A stretch of DNA of 64,000 bases, taken from Kitagawia praeruptora (lineage: Eukaryota; Streptophyta; Magnoliopsida; Apiales; Apiaceae). The position numbers and the translations under genes are program-made. The notes below the pieces were generated by a model. The model was not told where the DNA came from. It saw only the letters and a list, made by a program, of their open reading frames with translations, and did no database searches. Every line of letters starts with the position of its first letter. Position 1 is the first letter of the stretch. The DNA lies in NCBI GenBank assembly GCA_037693485.1, contig CM075348.1, positions 128,351,609-128,415,608 of the forward strand, read 5' to 3'. Shown here one piece after another: positions 1 through 10,699 of this stretch.

Positions 1-916
1 AAACTACTAAGCTACATAGATAAATCCACTAGGATCCCACGATAACGATTAGTTCATAATCGAACCTTTCGTCACCATGGGATTTGACGAAAGCATGATA
101 TCAAACAAGATAAAGAAGATGAATAAATCAATAATAGAATAAGGTTTAGTGAACAAATCCGTGAAAGTAACAAGCATCCAAAAGATACGCCTCCACAAAG
201 GAATACAAGAAAAACTATATCTAGATCTTCTTGTCGTCACGATCCTCGCCTTGGCTTCTCTCCCTTCTTGCTCTGAACGAATTATGTGTGTAGATTGTGT
301 AGATGATTATTTTTCTGTGCCCCAAGGTGTGTATTTATAGCCCCCAAGTGCCTCCTTGACCAAGCAATTACCGTAATTGAAATAGGATAGAATTCCGGTA
401 ATTTTCCATCTTTAATTGAAATAGAATTGCAATTCCCATGTTTAAGTTGAATTCCAGAAGTTTCTAGCCGTCCCAAGTGATTGCCATATGAATTAGGAGA
501 AGAAAACGGCAATTTCCTAATTAAAAACTGATTCCAGGAAGTTACTGCCGGCTCCCCGCGCGGCCGCGCGCGCCCAAGGCCAATTCCACCGCGCCCGCGC
601 GCATTGTTTCTGCAGCATTCTGCCCGCGCGCCCGCGCCCAGTACAAGCTTCTCTCCGCGCGCCCGCGCCCAAGGTTACTGAACAGACTGAAATTCTTTTG
701 CCATTCTGATTTCACCTCCACTTTTGAATGCAACTCTAAGCACTTATTCTTCTGAGCTTAAAAACACATATAACACTGAAATTTCCACACTTGCACCTAG
801 AATTATAACCTGCACAATTTCTCACAAAACACATTAAAACACACCAACACTTGAGATACAAAACACCAATTTAAGCCAAAATAGAACGATCCAAGTGGAT
901 ATAAATCCACTTATCA
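1..916 (-). mobile_element. Partial LTR of a retrotransposon inserted in a copia gag
   Basis: Copia gag coding sequence on the minus strand stops abruptly at about 917. The sequence to its left, read on the minus strand, starts TGATAAGTGG, and its first 25 bases hold a palindrome (AAGTGGATTTATATCCACTT). On the minus strand a TATA-like CTATAAATAC lies at 331-340. A GC-rich block at 545-672 holds two copies of CGCGCGCCCGCGCCCA. These are the marks of an LTR with its U3 promoter, but the other end lies outside the window, so neither a second LTR nor a target duplication can be checked. The lineage is not identified; a gypsy element is most likely. Confidence 0.5.
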
Positions 917-1669
917 TTGAGTCATTAATAACAACTCTTCCTGGATTTGATGAAACAACTTTTTCCTGATCCTTTTTCTCATTCTCTGGCTTATAACCTA
1001 GACACTCTTTCCAGTTTTTATCTGTAATTATCTCATGAGTTTTTGTTCTAGAGTGTGTCCAAGTTCTGAGTTTTTCATTAGCATCCTTAAGTTGCATTTC
1101 AACTTCTTTACATTTAAACTCTATTTCAAGTTTCATATGTTTAGCATTATCACATTCTGTTTGAACTTCCTACAAGAAAATTAACTCAGCTTCTAGATGA
1201 TCATTTCTTTTAGTTACCTCTGCCATCTGAGATTTTATTCTTGTATTTTCAAGAGATTGACTCCTAAAGCTGATATGCAGAGACTTAAGAAAAGACCTTA
1301 ACTCAGAGACATTATTTGTATCAAAATCAAACAAGGTTTCAGATACCTTAGTTTCAGCAGCAGCAACAGTCTCATCAGTATTGGCCATTAGTGCATAATT
1401 CACCTCTTCTTCTTCTTCTTCAGATTCTGAGTAAGAGTCCATCCAATCCTTGCTTGATGAGATAAGAGCTTTGGTCTTTGTTTTTTGCACTCAGTTGCAA
1501 AATGACCCATTCCATCACAGTTGTAGCATCTGACTTTTGATTTGTCAAATTTGCTGCTTTTGTCTTCTTTCTTCTTGTACCTGTCTTTTTCAGCATTGAA
1601 GGTTTTCTTTCTGGAACTTACCTTGCTTCCTAGCCTTTCTGAACTTCATCTTCTTGAAGCCCTTGACTA
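917..1669 (-). pseudogene. Copia gag, C-terminal part (zinc knuckle and coiled coil)
   Basis: This minus-strand block continues gag beyond the hAT insertion. From right to left it encodes a lysine-rich linker, a CCHC zinc knuckle (C-Y-N-C-D-G-M-G-H-F-A-T-E-C, about 1545-1500), an acidic segment with EEEEEE around 1410, then a charged, coiled-coil-like region ending near 917. The zinc knuckle lies in a different frame from its neighbours, so at least two frameshifts have accumulated. The same order (knuckle, acidic NYALMA motif, coiled coil, TWTHS motif) occurs in the gag at 59042. It is a decayed fragment with no coding capacity expected. Confidence 0.7.
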
Positions 1670-1677
1670 TCATAGCT

Positions 1678-2411
1678 TAGAGATGCACAAAAAGCCCGAG
1701 CCCAAAAATCTGGCCCGGCCCGATCTGGCAAAGCCCGGTCAAGCCCGGCCCGAGGGCCTTAAACGGTCCCTATATTTTTGGGCAAAGCCCGGCCCGGCAA
1801 AAGCCCGGTCTTAGCCCGGTCTTTTAAAAAGCCCGGTCTTCGGCCCGGCCCGATTAAAAGCCCGGTTCGGCCCGAAAAACCCGGGTAAAATTCGATTATT
1901 CTAGTATACTTACATAAATATTTATGTATTTACACTTCCTACAAATATAAAAATAATTTAAGTACATATATATTTACATATTCATTATTAATAATAAGAT
2001 TATTTATATGCATATATTACGATACATGAACGAAAACAAGTTAAGTACACGTGTAATCAATTAATATATCATCAAATCAAAACGTAAATCGATAAATGTA
2101 ATATTTATATCGGCAATATAGATTGTTTAACACATGTCTGCCATTATTACATAAAAAACATTCTTATATAACATAAAATCTCGATCCGATTTGATCCCGG
2201 AAAAAGCCCGATCCGGCCCGGCCCGGCCCGGCCCGCTTCAGGCCCAGAAAAAAGCCCATTGTGGCCCGCTTCGAAGGCCTAAACGGGCTCACATGTTTCA
2301 CAGAAGCCCGGCCCGGTCAAAGTTAAAGCCCGGGCCGGGCTTTGACCAAAAAGCCCGGGATTTTCAAAGCCCGGTCAAAGCCCGACCCGATGGGCCTTTT
2401 GTGCATCTCTA
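1678..2411. mobile_element. Non-autonomous hAT element with CCCGGCC-rich ends
   Basis: The 734-bp element is flanked by a perfect 8-bp duplication, tcatagct at 1670-1677 and 2412-2419. It has inverted termini TAGAGATGCACAAAA at both ends. An 8-bp duplication with short TIRs is the hAT signature. About 190 bp at the left end and 220 bp at the right end consist of repeated GCCCGGCCC-type motifs, while the middle (about 1880-2180) is AT-rich. Repeated subterminal motifs are known transposase-binding sites in hAT elements; that these motifs do the same is inference. There is no transposase ORF. It interrupts a copia gag, so it is younger than that element. Confidence 0.88.
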
Positions 2412-3179
2412 TCATAGCTACCATCTCCATCATATCAGAATCAGTAGAGTCATCATCAGTATCAGAATCAGACTTAGCATCAGTATCTGATGATGAGTCA
2501 TCGGGAATTGACTCCACGACTCTACTTTTTCTTGAAGAACCTTCTTCAGCTTTTCCTTTTGATTTTGATTCAACATTCAAAGCAACAGATTTTGCTTTGA
2601 CATTTTTCTTGTTCTTTCTCTGTTGAACCTCAAGATCATAGGTTCTTAGCATCCCATAGACTTCATTAAGAGACAGCATCTTCAGATCATATTGATGCCT
2701 TATGATTGAAGCTTGAGTATCCCACTCCTCAGTTAAAGCTTTTAGAAACTTGGTATTTGAATCCTCTGGATTATACTCTTTGCCAACTAGAGATAGATTG
2801 TTCAGCAGTGTTAGAAATCTATCATAGATATCAGTAAGGCTTTCATCAGATCTAGCATCGAACTGCTCATACTCCTGAATCAACAGAGCCCTTCTGTTTC
2901 TTTTGATAGATTCAGTGCCCTGACATTGAGTTTCCAAAGTATCCCAAATTTCCTTTGCAGTCTTGCATGCTATAACCCAGTTTGACATTACATTATCAAG
3001 ACTGTTGTGCAAAATATTTTTTACCTTTGCATCTTTGAGCATTTGAGCCTTTTCTTCTGGAGTCCACTCACTCTTTGCCTTGATGACATAGTGTTCAGCA
3101 ACAGTTTCAGTTCTTGCAACTAATCTTGTTGGAAGAAATGGTCCATCATTGATCCTTTCAAGATAGTCAGGATCAGTAG
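2412..3179 (-). pseudogene. Copia gag, central part (UBN2-type)
   Basis: A continuous minus-strand reading frame encodes the core of a Ty1/copia capsid protein. It starts after the CACTA insertion with DPDYLERINDGP and includes the family motifs LDNVMSNWVIACKTAKEIWD, QEYEQFDARSDESLTDIYDR and LNNLSLVGKEYNPEDSN. It ends in a serine/aspartate-rich tail at the hAT insertion. Gag of this family packages the element RNA in cytoplasmic particles. The frame is open through the block, but the gene is split by two transposons, so it is a pseudogene. Similarity to residues 38-200 of the gag at 59042 is obvious by eye. Confidence 0.85.
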
Positions 3180-3189
3180 CACTACTAGA

Positions 3190-3330
3190 AAAACTGGAAT
3201 AGACATCACACTTTAGACATCGGTTAGAAAAGCCACTGATGTTAAAAGTCTCTATAACATCAGTAAAAACTAAACCGATGTTTAATAGTAGTAAATACAT
3301 CACTTCATCATAAAACCGATGTCTGGAGTT
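3190..3330. repeat. Left subterminal repeats of the CACTA element
   Basis: Direct and inverted copies of a ~12-bp motif (AGACATCGGTT, CACTGATGTT, AACCGATGTCT) crowd the first 150 bp inside the left terminus. In CACTA elements such motifs bind the transposase subunits (known for the family); the binding here is inferred. Confidence 0.8.
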
Positions 3331-4451
3331 TATTTTTAAAAAAATAATATCGCGCTTTCCCTTTTCCTTTCCCCCCTTAACTAAATATTTCCCCCTTAAC
3401 CAAAATTCAACTCCCGCTCCAACACCGCGTCACATTAGACGAGCTGCTTTTTTTATACTTAAAAATATAAAAATGAAAAACATAATCTAAAACATACAAC
3501 TAAAAACCTAGCTAACACGAACAAATATCTTATTCTCTCAATGCTCTCCACCGACTCCCCCTTTCAAGAACACTCAAGAACCCTAGTTTCGATTAGCCTC
3601 CTTTCTAACTCGATTTCTTCAATAGATTTCTTCAACTCGAATCTAACCCCTTTATTCCGCTGTAAATTGTTTATTCACATATATATCAAGAGAACCCCCT
3701 TTATTCACTCGCTCAAGAACCCCCTTTCTTCACCCGCTCGAATGTTGTTTTCTTGAAATTTCAATTTAGTAAGTAGGTAAGCTTTAATTGTATGTATTGT
3801 TTCAATTTAGTTTCAAATTAGATCAATTTTTTGTTAATTCTAATTTGTGTTACGATTTAGTAAGTGGATTAGCCGGTTTTCTAATTTTTGTTACTTTTTT
3901 CTTCTCATTTTCTATACAGGAGTAGCTGTTAGTTGTAAGCTTTCAGTGGGTATCGATAAGTAAGTGAGTTAGCCCCTTTTCTAAATTTTGTTAGTTGATT
4001 TTGTAAGTAAAGTTCAATTTTTTGCACATTAGTAGCTGATTTAGTTGATTGTGGATTGTTTGAGTTGAAGTTAGTTGGTGTGTGGAGTTTAGGACTATAT
4101 TTATGTATAAATATATTGGGTTGCTTCCGTTTATTATATATATGATTCAATTGCTGCTAGTTTTGTGATCATATGTCTTTGATATGGTAATCAATTCTGT
4201 TAGTTAAGTATTAGAACCGAGAACCTGAACTTTGTGTTGGATCTCTTGGAAATAATATGCTTGTTAAGGTGAACAACTGACTCGTCTTTCTTGAGGTCAG
4301 TGACCTTTTTTATCAACTGCTTATAGCATCTATGATCACCCCTACACACTTTCAAATTAATTATAATATTCATGTTATTATTTATTTATTTTTGAAAGGA
4401 ATGAGAATGGTGTGACACAACTGAAGATTGCTTAAATAGAGTATTGCTTAA

Positions 4452-4881
4452 TGGTATGGGATCTTCTACCAACATATTTCGAAAGAATTTCACGGGAATG
4501 ACATCTAATGAACGATCACTTAATCCTTGTAACGTATCTTAATTTTTATTGCTCTTGTGTTTATTGCTCATAACTATACACTAATCTATTATAAAACTTG
4601 AATTGTCTCTCTAAAACATCTCAGACTTCTACAACTGGAACATAGTCTATGTTAGATATTGTGATGGAGCTTCATTTACCGGTAACAATTCGGACACAGT
4701 AAGTACTCATATCTAATATTTAGTAAATCAAAAACAAGAAACCCTATATATTTATCAACTTAAACACATTTTTTTGTTGTTGTTTATACTTCAGGTTCAC
4801 AAACTTTATTATAAAGAAGCCAAGATTTTTTATGTGGTCGTAAAAGATTTACCAGCTAAAGGAATGAAGAATGCATCAAAT
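4452..4881 (+). pseudogene. Captured pectin acetylesterase exons
   Basis: Three short blocks read as consecutive exons of a plant pectin acetylesterase (Notum-like hydrolase that removes acetyl groups from wall pectin). The first, about 4452-4528, encodes GSSTNIFRKNFTGMTSNERS. The second, about 4625-4698, encodes FYNWNIVYVRYCDGASFTG, containing the family hallmark FYNWN...RYCDGASFTG. The third, 4795-4881, encodes KIFYVVVKDLPAKGMKNASN, the segment before the catalytic GCSAGG motif. Donor and acceptor sites flank the second and third blocks, so genomic DNA and not cDNA was captured. The catalytic serine region is not found downstream, so the copy cannot encode an active enzyme. The assignment rests on recognised motifs, not on an alignment. 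Confidence 0.75.
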
Positions 4882-5649
4882 GTAAGTGACATCTTTACAC
4901 ATGATAAAGCTTTATTTTAAACACTCGAAACCTTGTGTGCGTAAATGTGCCATATTTTGTTATTTATTGATAATTAGTTTAATGACAGGGGTGTTATGTA
5001 ACAGGAAATATGTTTTAGGAGGATTCAGTTTTGCAAAGTAAGTAGCGATCTGGTATAATGCTTCATTACAGATTACAAACATTTTGGCACCAAAATTTGT
5101 TTATCTGTATTAAAAATATTTCATGCCTCGAAATCTTGGCAAAGGTATAAATATACAGATCTATGTTTTTTTTAATTTACTTCGTAATGTTCTACTTTCC
5201 AGGCAATATAGGAGAATGATATTATGGTAAAGCTGCAGTTCAGAGAATCAATCATGAGAATGATTTGCCCAGAGTGTGTTTAACTTTGTGACATTGCAGG
5301 CATTTGGGCTTAATACAGTGGAGAGTTGACAATCTCTAGAAATTAAGAGAACAAGATTGACAATGATGTTACATTGTGTTTCCCCACTCGATTGCCGGAA
5401 CTTTATTTGTTTGAATGATAGATCTAATTTTCTGGATTGCTAAAGTTCTAAATCTTTATTTTGTGCTTGTAAGTTGTAACTATTTAAGATCAGTTAACTT
5501 TATTGGTCATGCTCTAAATGTTTTAGTTAATTTGTCCATGGATCAATCAAAGTGTATTTTCATCTAAATGTATTTTTGCAGGATGGGGAACAAATGAGGT
5601 GTTGATTATCCAGATTTTGGCAGGATGGGGAACATATTAAGATTGTGAC

Positions 5650-7125
5650 GCTAGGTGTGATAACCCTGTAAAAGATGTCGGCTTTAAGATGCTGCCACCT
5701 GAGAAGTATGTTGTTGGCATGTTTTTCTTGCCTACTTCTGAAAGTAGAAGGGAACAAAGCAAAAACGTATTTACTAAGGTATTGCCTTTACTGTCGTTGA
5801 TTCTGTTGTGGACATAGTAGAATAGTAGTTTTGTCGTGATTATTGTATCCAGGAGAATCTAGTTGATTCCTAGAAAGTATTATGTGTGACATTTCAAAGT
5901 GAATTTCTGCTTGAGAAACATTCCCCCAAGTGGCATCCTTTAATTTGTTGAATGGATTGTTTAAGCTCCGTGTCGTCTCTGTAGGTTGCTGAGTCACTTG
6001 GGCATACTGTTCTTGGCTGGCGCAGCGTCCCAACAGATAACTCTAGATTGGGTCAGTCTGCTATACAAATGGAGCTTGTCATTGAACAAGTGTTTCTTAC
6101 TCCTACACCCAGGTTTAAGGCTGATTTTGAGCAACAGGTAGTTTGGCAACATTGTTTTACTTATTTGTGATATAAATATTTTCTCCATTCACTTTCTCTT
6201 TTTGCCACTGACTGCATACTTCACCAACGAACATCATAGGACTAACCTGCAACTGAAGAAATGCAAGGTTGAGGAATGACTTCCGAGGCATTCTTGACGT
6301 ATGAATAACCTGCAACTAAAACATGTTTCCAGAATCTTGCTGCAGTGTTGTACTGTTGTATATGGTCAGTTCTCGAGCCTTGCAAGTAAGGATTATAAAT
6401 GAATATGCCTTTTTCATCTTGATTATTCCACCTTTCTTGTTCTATATATCTATAATTTTATAAACTTCCGTGTTTTTAAAATTGTAAGTGACTTTCACCT
6501 CTGTGTTTGTTAGGCAGCTACTAATGATGACAATATGAAATGTATGGTAATGCATGGTTTAGTGGCTCCCCTGAGGGCTTTTGGGTATGTATCTCCTTGT
6601 CCTGTTGGCTACACTCTCCAGGAATATAATATATAATTCGACTTTCTTTTTTTTCAGTTACACAGTCGAATCATTATATATGCTACTGCTACCAATGGCA
6701 AAAGATGGTGTTGAAGCTCTTGGCTCGATGGGAAATGATGCTCCCTTGGCTGTGATGTCAAACAGAGAGAAACTTCCTTTTGAATATTTTAAGCAAATGT
6801 TTGCTCAGGTTATAAATCCTCCAATTGATCCTATCCGGGAGAAGATAGTTACATCTATGGAGTGCATGATTGGTCCAGAAGGGGATCTGACAGAAACCAC
6901 TGAGGAACAATGTCACCGTCGGTCGTTGCAAGGCCCCCTTCTAGCGATTGATGAAATGCAAGCAATTAAAAAAATGAACTACAGAGGCTGGCACAGCAAA
7001 GTGTTAGATATTACGTATTCGAAGGAGTGGCGGAAATGGATTGGAGGAGACATTAGATAGGATCTGTTCAGAAGCACATGATGCAATCAAGGCAGGCTAT
7101 ACTACACTGGTGCTTTCTGACCGAG
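5650..7125 (+). pseudogene. Captured NADH-GOGAT (glutamate synthase) exons
   Basis: Four exon-like blocks match plant NADH-dependent glutamate synthase, the plastid enzyme making glutamate from glutamine and 2-oxoglutarate. The block at about 5657-5778 encodes KYVVGMFFLPTSESRREQSK. The block at 5985-6137 encodes VAESLGHTVLGWRSVPTDNS. These two are from the N-terminal amidotransferase domain. The block at about 6514-6584 (MHGLVAPLRAFG) joins in frame to 6658-7125 (YTVESLYMLLLPMAKDGVEA, then SMECMIGPEGDLTETTEEQC), from the region just before the FMN-binding domain. Conserved GT/AG borders flank the blocks. The two halves are far apart in the parent protein, so the copy has a large internal deletion. 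Indels near 7020-7040 shift the frame before the GLEETLDRIC stretch. It is a fragment, not a working gene. Confidence 0.82.
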
Positions 7126-7420
7126 GTAACATACATTCCCTCATCTTAGAGGAAGCTCATATTTGATGAGGTCCGAGCTGAGACTCTTAGCCTTATTGAA
7201 AAATTTGTATAAGTAGGGCCTAGGAATATGCAAGTTTTTGTGTAGTAGTTGTAGTTGTTCTAACTTTGGCAGTACTTTCATATTTGATGAATTAGTTTTT
7301 GGATGAATTGGATGTACGTAGTTTGGATGGTTTGGATTATGTGAATTGAAATGTAGTTGCCGATATTTGGATTTGGTATATATTGGCATTTTGATTTCGC
7401 TATATTAGTTTTGATTTTCG
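7126..7420 (+). other. CACTA 3' internal spacer, no gene recognised
   Basis: This AT-rich, GT-biased stretch lies between the last captured GOGAT exon and the subterminal repeats. A minus-strand frame of 82 codons crosses it but resembles no family and has the composition of noncoding DNA. It may be the 3'-UTR/terminator region of the element's own transcript. Confidence 0.4.
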
Positions 7421-7835
7421 AATAATAAACCGATGTAATAATGTATAATAGACATCAGTTAACTAATAACAAACTGATGTAAATTCACTACATAGACATC
7501 GGTTCACTACTAAGAAACTGATGTTAAACATTAACATTGACATCAGTTACATTTAAGAACTGATGTTTATGTCTTCATTTATATTACATTTCATATGTTT
7601 CCGATGATATAAATCTTGTATAAACGTAAAATTCACATGATAATCATGACATATTACTACAGAAACGATGTCTAAAACTACTATAGACATCAGTTCTTTG
7701 GTCAGAAATGATGTCTAAAAGTACTATAGACATCGGTTAAAAACCGATGTCTAAGACCCCTACCTTTCTCTACACATGCGAAGACATCGGTTCTGGAGTT
7801 ACATAGACATCGGTTTTTACCCGATGTCTATTGAC
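7420..7835. repeat. Right subterminal repeats of the CACTA element
   Basis: More than ten copies of the ~12-bp motif occur in both orientations (AACCGATGT, AGACATCGGTT, AACTGATGT), spaced 20-50 bp apart up to the right terminus. They match the left-end array and the left end of the CACTA element at 62722, which shows the two elements are one family. Confidence 0.85.
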
Positions 7836-7853
7836 GTTTTTCTAGTAGTGTAG

Positions 7854-7947
7854 CTTCCAGATACATTAACATCTTCACCTTCCATGTTGGATACTCAGTT
7901 TTCTTGAGAATGGAAATCTTAATGCTTTCATACTTGCTTGTCGACAT
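7854..7947 (-). pseudogene. Copia gag, N-terminal start
   Basis: The ATG at 7947-7945 on the minus strand begins MSTSKYESIKISILKKTEYP and runs through TWKVKMLMYLEA to the CACTA insertion. Removing the CACTA and one TAG copy joins it to ...TDPDYLERINDGP at 3179. The start lies 35 bp inside the primer binding site, the normal place for gag in this lineage. Confidence 0.8.
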
Positions 7948-7981
7948 CTTAAGATCATTTCTCATTACTATTAATCAGTGT

Positions 7982-7993
7982 GCTCTGATACCA
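7982..7993 (-). promoter_or_regulatory. tRNA-Met primer binding site
   Basis: On the minus strand the sequence reads TGGTATCAGAGC, the complement of the 3' end of initiator tRNA-Met used by plant copia elements. It lies 2 bp inside the LTR edge at 7996. Confidence 0.9.
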
Positions 7994-7995
7994 AT

Positions 7996-8499
7996 TGTTG
8001 CCCAGTAATTAACAATTGTAGAAGGGGGGTTGAATACAATTGTATAAGATTTTCGACTTAAATAGAAATAACACAAGTATGAATCAATAACAGCTTTATT
8101 AATTCTGATATAAAACTGTTACAAAATCTCTTAAGAAATTCTTATGTTCTTAAGAGCTGCTAGGTTACAAGATAACTCGTGTATGCAAATTACAATCATG
8201 TAAAACCTAAACTGTGTTTATATAGCATACACAGCTACACTATCAATTACAAGATATTCTAAATCAATTACATATTACTCTGAATGCATATCATGTATGA
8301 TAGTCGCCTTCCTACAATTTAGGAACCGACATATCAATCTTCCTTGATCTCTGGTCTGATGAGAATCTTCACGTAATCCTGACCAGCTTCTAATACTGAC
8401 AATACCTTCATACTAACATCGTATTACTGATGACATCAGCATCAGTATCTTGATCAGTAACAGTCCAGATCCTGATATCACTTGAATCAATATCTAACA
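7996..8499 (-). mobile_element. 5' LTR of the SIRE-type copia element
   Basis: This 504-bp LTR runs on the plus strand from TGTTGCCC to ...TATCTAACA. It contains the R/U5-side motif gtagaaggggggttgaat seen in three other LTRs of this window (near 28505, 33190 and 56575), and short ATCAGTATC/TGATCAG repeats near its right edge. It directly borders the satellite array. The partner LTR is not in the window. Confidence 0.82.
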
Positions 8500-10660
8500 C
8501 TAATATTTTGATGTACCCAAATTTTCCAAAAACCAAAAAATTATTTTGGCTTGAGATCTTAGCAATGAACAACTAAATTGACTAGTACTAGTAACTAGTG
8601 CTTTGTTACGGCTTTTTGTTTCGTTTTAAAAAAAATATTTCTCGACGATCCAACTGTCGGATGTCAAAATATATCTAATTTAGTGATATTCACAAATTTT
8701 CAAAAATAAATAAATAAATTTGGTTGGAAATCTTAGTAGTCAACTACCGAATTGACTAGTACTCGTAACTAGTGTTTTGTCACGGATTGTTATTCTATTT
8801 TTAAGAATTATTTCTCGACGATCCAACCGTACGGATCTCAAGATATATCAAATCTAGTGATATTCTCAATTTTCAAAAAATAAAAAATTAATTTGGTTGG
8901 AGATCTTAGTAGTCAACTACCGAATTGACCAATATTCGTAACTAGTGCTTTGTCACGGATTGTTGATTCTATGTTTTGAAAAATATATCTCGACGATCCA
9001 ACCGTACGGATCTCAAGATATATCTAATTTAGTGATATACCATAATTTTCAAAAAAATAAAAAATTAATTTGGTTGGATATCTTAGTAGTCAACTACCGA
9101 ATTGACTAGTACTCAAAACTAGTGTTTTGTCACGGATTGTTGATTCTATTTTTTAAAATTATTTCTCGACGATCCAACCGTATGGATCTCAAGATATATC
9201 TAATCTAGTGATATTTCCAAATTTTTAAAAAATAAAAAATTAATTTGCTTGGAGATTTTTGTAGTCAACTATTGAATTGACTAGTACTCGTAACTAGTGC
9301 TTTGTCACGGATTGTTGTTTCTATTTTTTAAAAATGATTTCTCGACAATCCAACCGTACGGATCTCAAGATATATCTAATCTAGTGATATTACCAAATTT
9401 TAAAAAAATAAAAAAATAATTTGGTTGGAGATCTTAGTAGTCAACTACCGAATTGACTAGTACTCGTAACTAGTGCTTTGTCACGAATTGTTGATTCTAT
9501 TTTTTTAAATTTATTTATCGAAGATCCAACCGTACGGATCTCAAGATATATCTAATCTAGTGATATTCCCAAATTTTCAAAAAATAAAAAATTAATTTGG
9601 TTGGAGACCTTAGTAGTCAACTACTGAATTGACTAGTACTCGCAACTAGTTATTTGTCACGGATTGTTGATTCTATTTTTAAAAAAAATATATCTTGACG
9701 ATCCAACCGTACGGATCTCAAGATATATTTAATTTAGTGATATTCCCAAATTTTCAAAAATAAAAAATTAATTTGTTTGGAGATCTTAATAATCAACTAC
9801 CGAATTGACTAGTACTCGTAACTAGTGCTTTGTCACAGATTGTTGATTTTATTTTTTTTTAAATTATTTCTCGACGATCCAACCGTACGGATCTCAAGAT
9901 ATATCTAATCTAGTGATATTCCCAATTTTTTAAAAATTAAAAAATTAATTTGCTTGGAGATTTTAGTAGTCAACTATCGAATTGACTAGTACTCGTAACT
10001 AGTGGTTTGTCACGGATTGTTGATTCTATTTTTTAAAAATTATTTCTCGACGATCCAACCGTACGGATCTCAAGATATATCTAATCTAGTGATATTCCCA
10101 AATTTTCAAAAAATAAAAATTTAATTTGGTTGAAGATCTTAGTAGTCAACTACCGAATTGACTAGTACTCGTAACTAGTGTTTTGTCACGGATTGCTGAT
10201 TCCATTTTTTAAATATTATTTCTCAACGATCCAACCATATGAATCTCAAGATATATCTAATCTAGTGACATTCACAAATTTTCAAAAAATAAAAAATTAA
10301 TTTGGTTGGAGATCTTAGTAGTCAACTACCGAATTGACTAGTACTTGTAGCTAGTGCTTTGTTACGGATTGTTGATTCTATTTTTTAAACCATATTTCTC
10401 GACGATCCAACCGTACGGATCTCAAGATATATCTAATATAGTGATATTCCCAAATTTTCAAAAAATAAAATATTAATTTGGTTAGAGATCTTAGTAGTTA
10501 ACTATCAATTGACTAATACTCGTAACTATTGTTTTGTCACGGATTGTTGATTTTATTTTTTTTTTAAAATTGTTTCTCGATGATCAAAACGTACGGATGT
10601 CAAGATGTATCTAATTTAGTGATATTTCCAAATTTTCAAAAAATAAAAATATTTTTAAAA
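8500..10660. repeat. Tandem satellite, ~176-bp monomer, ~12 copies
   Basis: The landmark CTCGACGATCCAACCGTACG and its variants recur at 8641, 8814, 8989, 9165, 9341, 9517, 9694, 9870, 10046, 10222, 10398 and 10576. The spacings are 173, 175, 176, 176, 176, 177, 176, 176, 176, 176 and 178 bp. Each unit carries an AT-rich block, ATCTTAGTAGTCAACTACCG, a nearly palindromic ACTAGTACTCGTAACTAGT and GTCACGGATTGTTGATTCT. Divergence among copies is low to moderate and the edge copies are the most diverged, which is usual for unequal-exchange arrays. The monomer length is in the 150-180-bp range typical of plant centromeric or heterochromatic satellites; that this one is centromeric is not shown. Confidence 0.95.
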
Positions 10661-10699
10661 AAATACATGTGTCAAAATTTATTAAATAAGACAGAATAT

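Larger units (their letters stand above)
3180..7850 (+). mobile_element. CACTA transposon carrying host-gene exons (Pack-CACTA)
   Basis: The termini are CACTACTAGAAAAAC at 3180 and its complement GTTTTTCTAGTAGTG ending at 7850. They are flanked by the 3-bp duplication TAG (3177-3179, 7851-7853), which defines En/Spm-type elements. Subterminal repeats of the ACATCGGTT/AACCGATGTCT type fill both ends. No TNP1/TNP2 transposase is present, so the element is non-autonomous. Inside, on the plus strand, are exons with preserved GT/AG borders from a pectin acetylesterase gene (4452-4881) and an NADH-GOGAT gene (about 5650-7125). A 5'-UTR-like leader lies at about 3440-3780. The 4671-bp element split a copia gag, so it is younger than that element. 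A second family member starts at 62722. Confidence 0.92.
917..8499 (-). mobile_element. SIRE-type Ty1/copia retrotransposon, multiply interrupted
   Basis: Reading right to left, a 504-bp LTR (7996-8499), a tRNA-Met-type primer binding site (7982-7993) and a gag start at 7947 are followed by gag coding sequence in three blocks: 7947-7854, 3179-2412 and 1669-917. The gaps are filled by a CACTA element (TAG duplication) and a hAT element (tcatagct duplication). Removing each insertion with one copy of its duplication restores continuous gag reading at both junctions. Everything downstream of gag is missing because another LTR begins at 916. The gag resembles that of the plus-strand element at 59042, so both belong to one lineage. 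The right LTR edge directly abuts the ~176-bp satellite, so the element probably inserted into that array. Confidence 0.8.

Noticed and set aside
1678..2411. GC-rich ends read as a CpG island or an exon
   Set aside because: The perfect 8-bp duplication and inverted termini explain the segment as a hAT transposon. ORFs at 1542-1814 and 2191-2490 are repeat-derived.
6581..7060. A complete 159-aa gene in the CACTA element
   Set aside because: Its first 26 codons are intron sequence. The remainder is a NADH-GOGAT exon starting at 6658, with a frameshift near its end.
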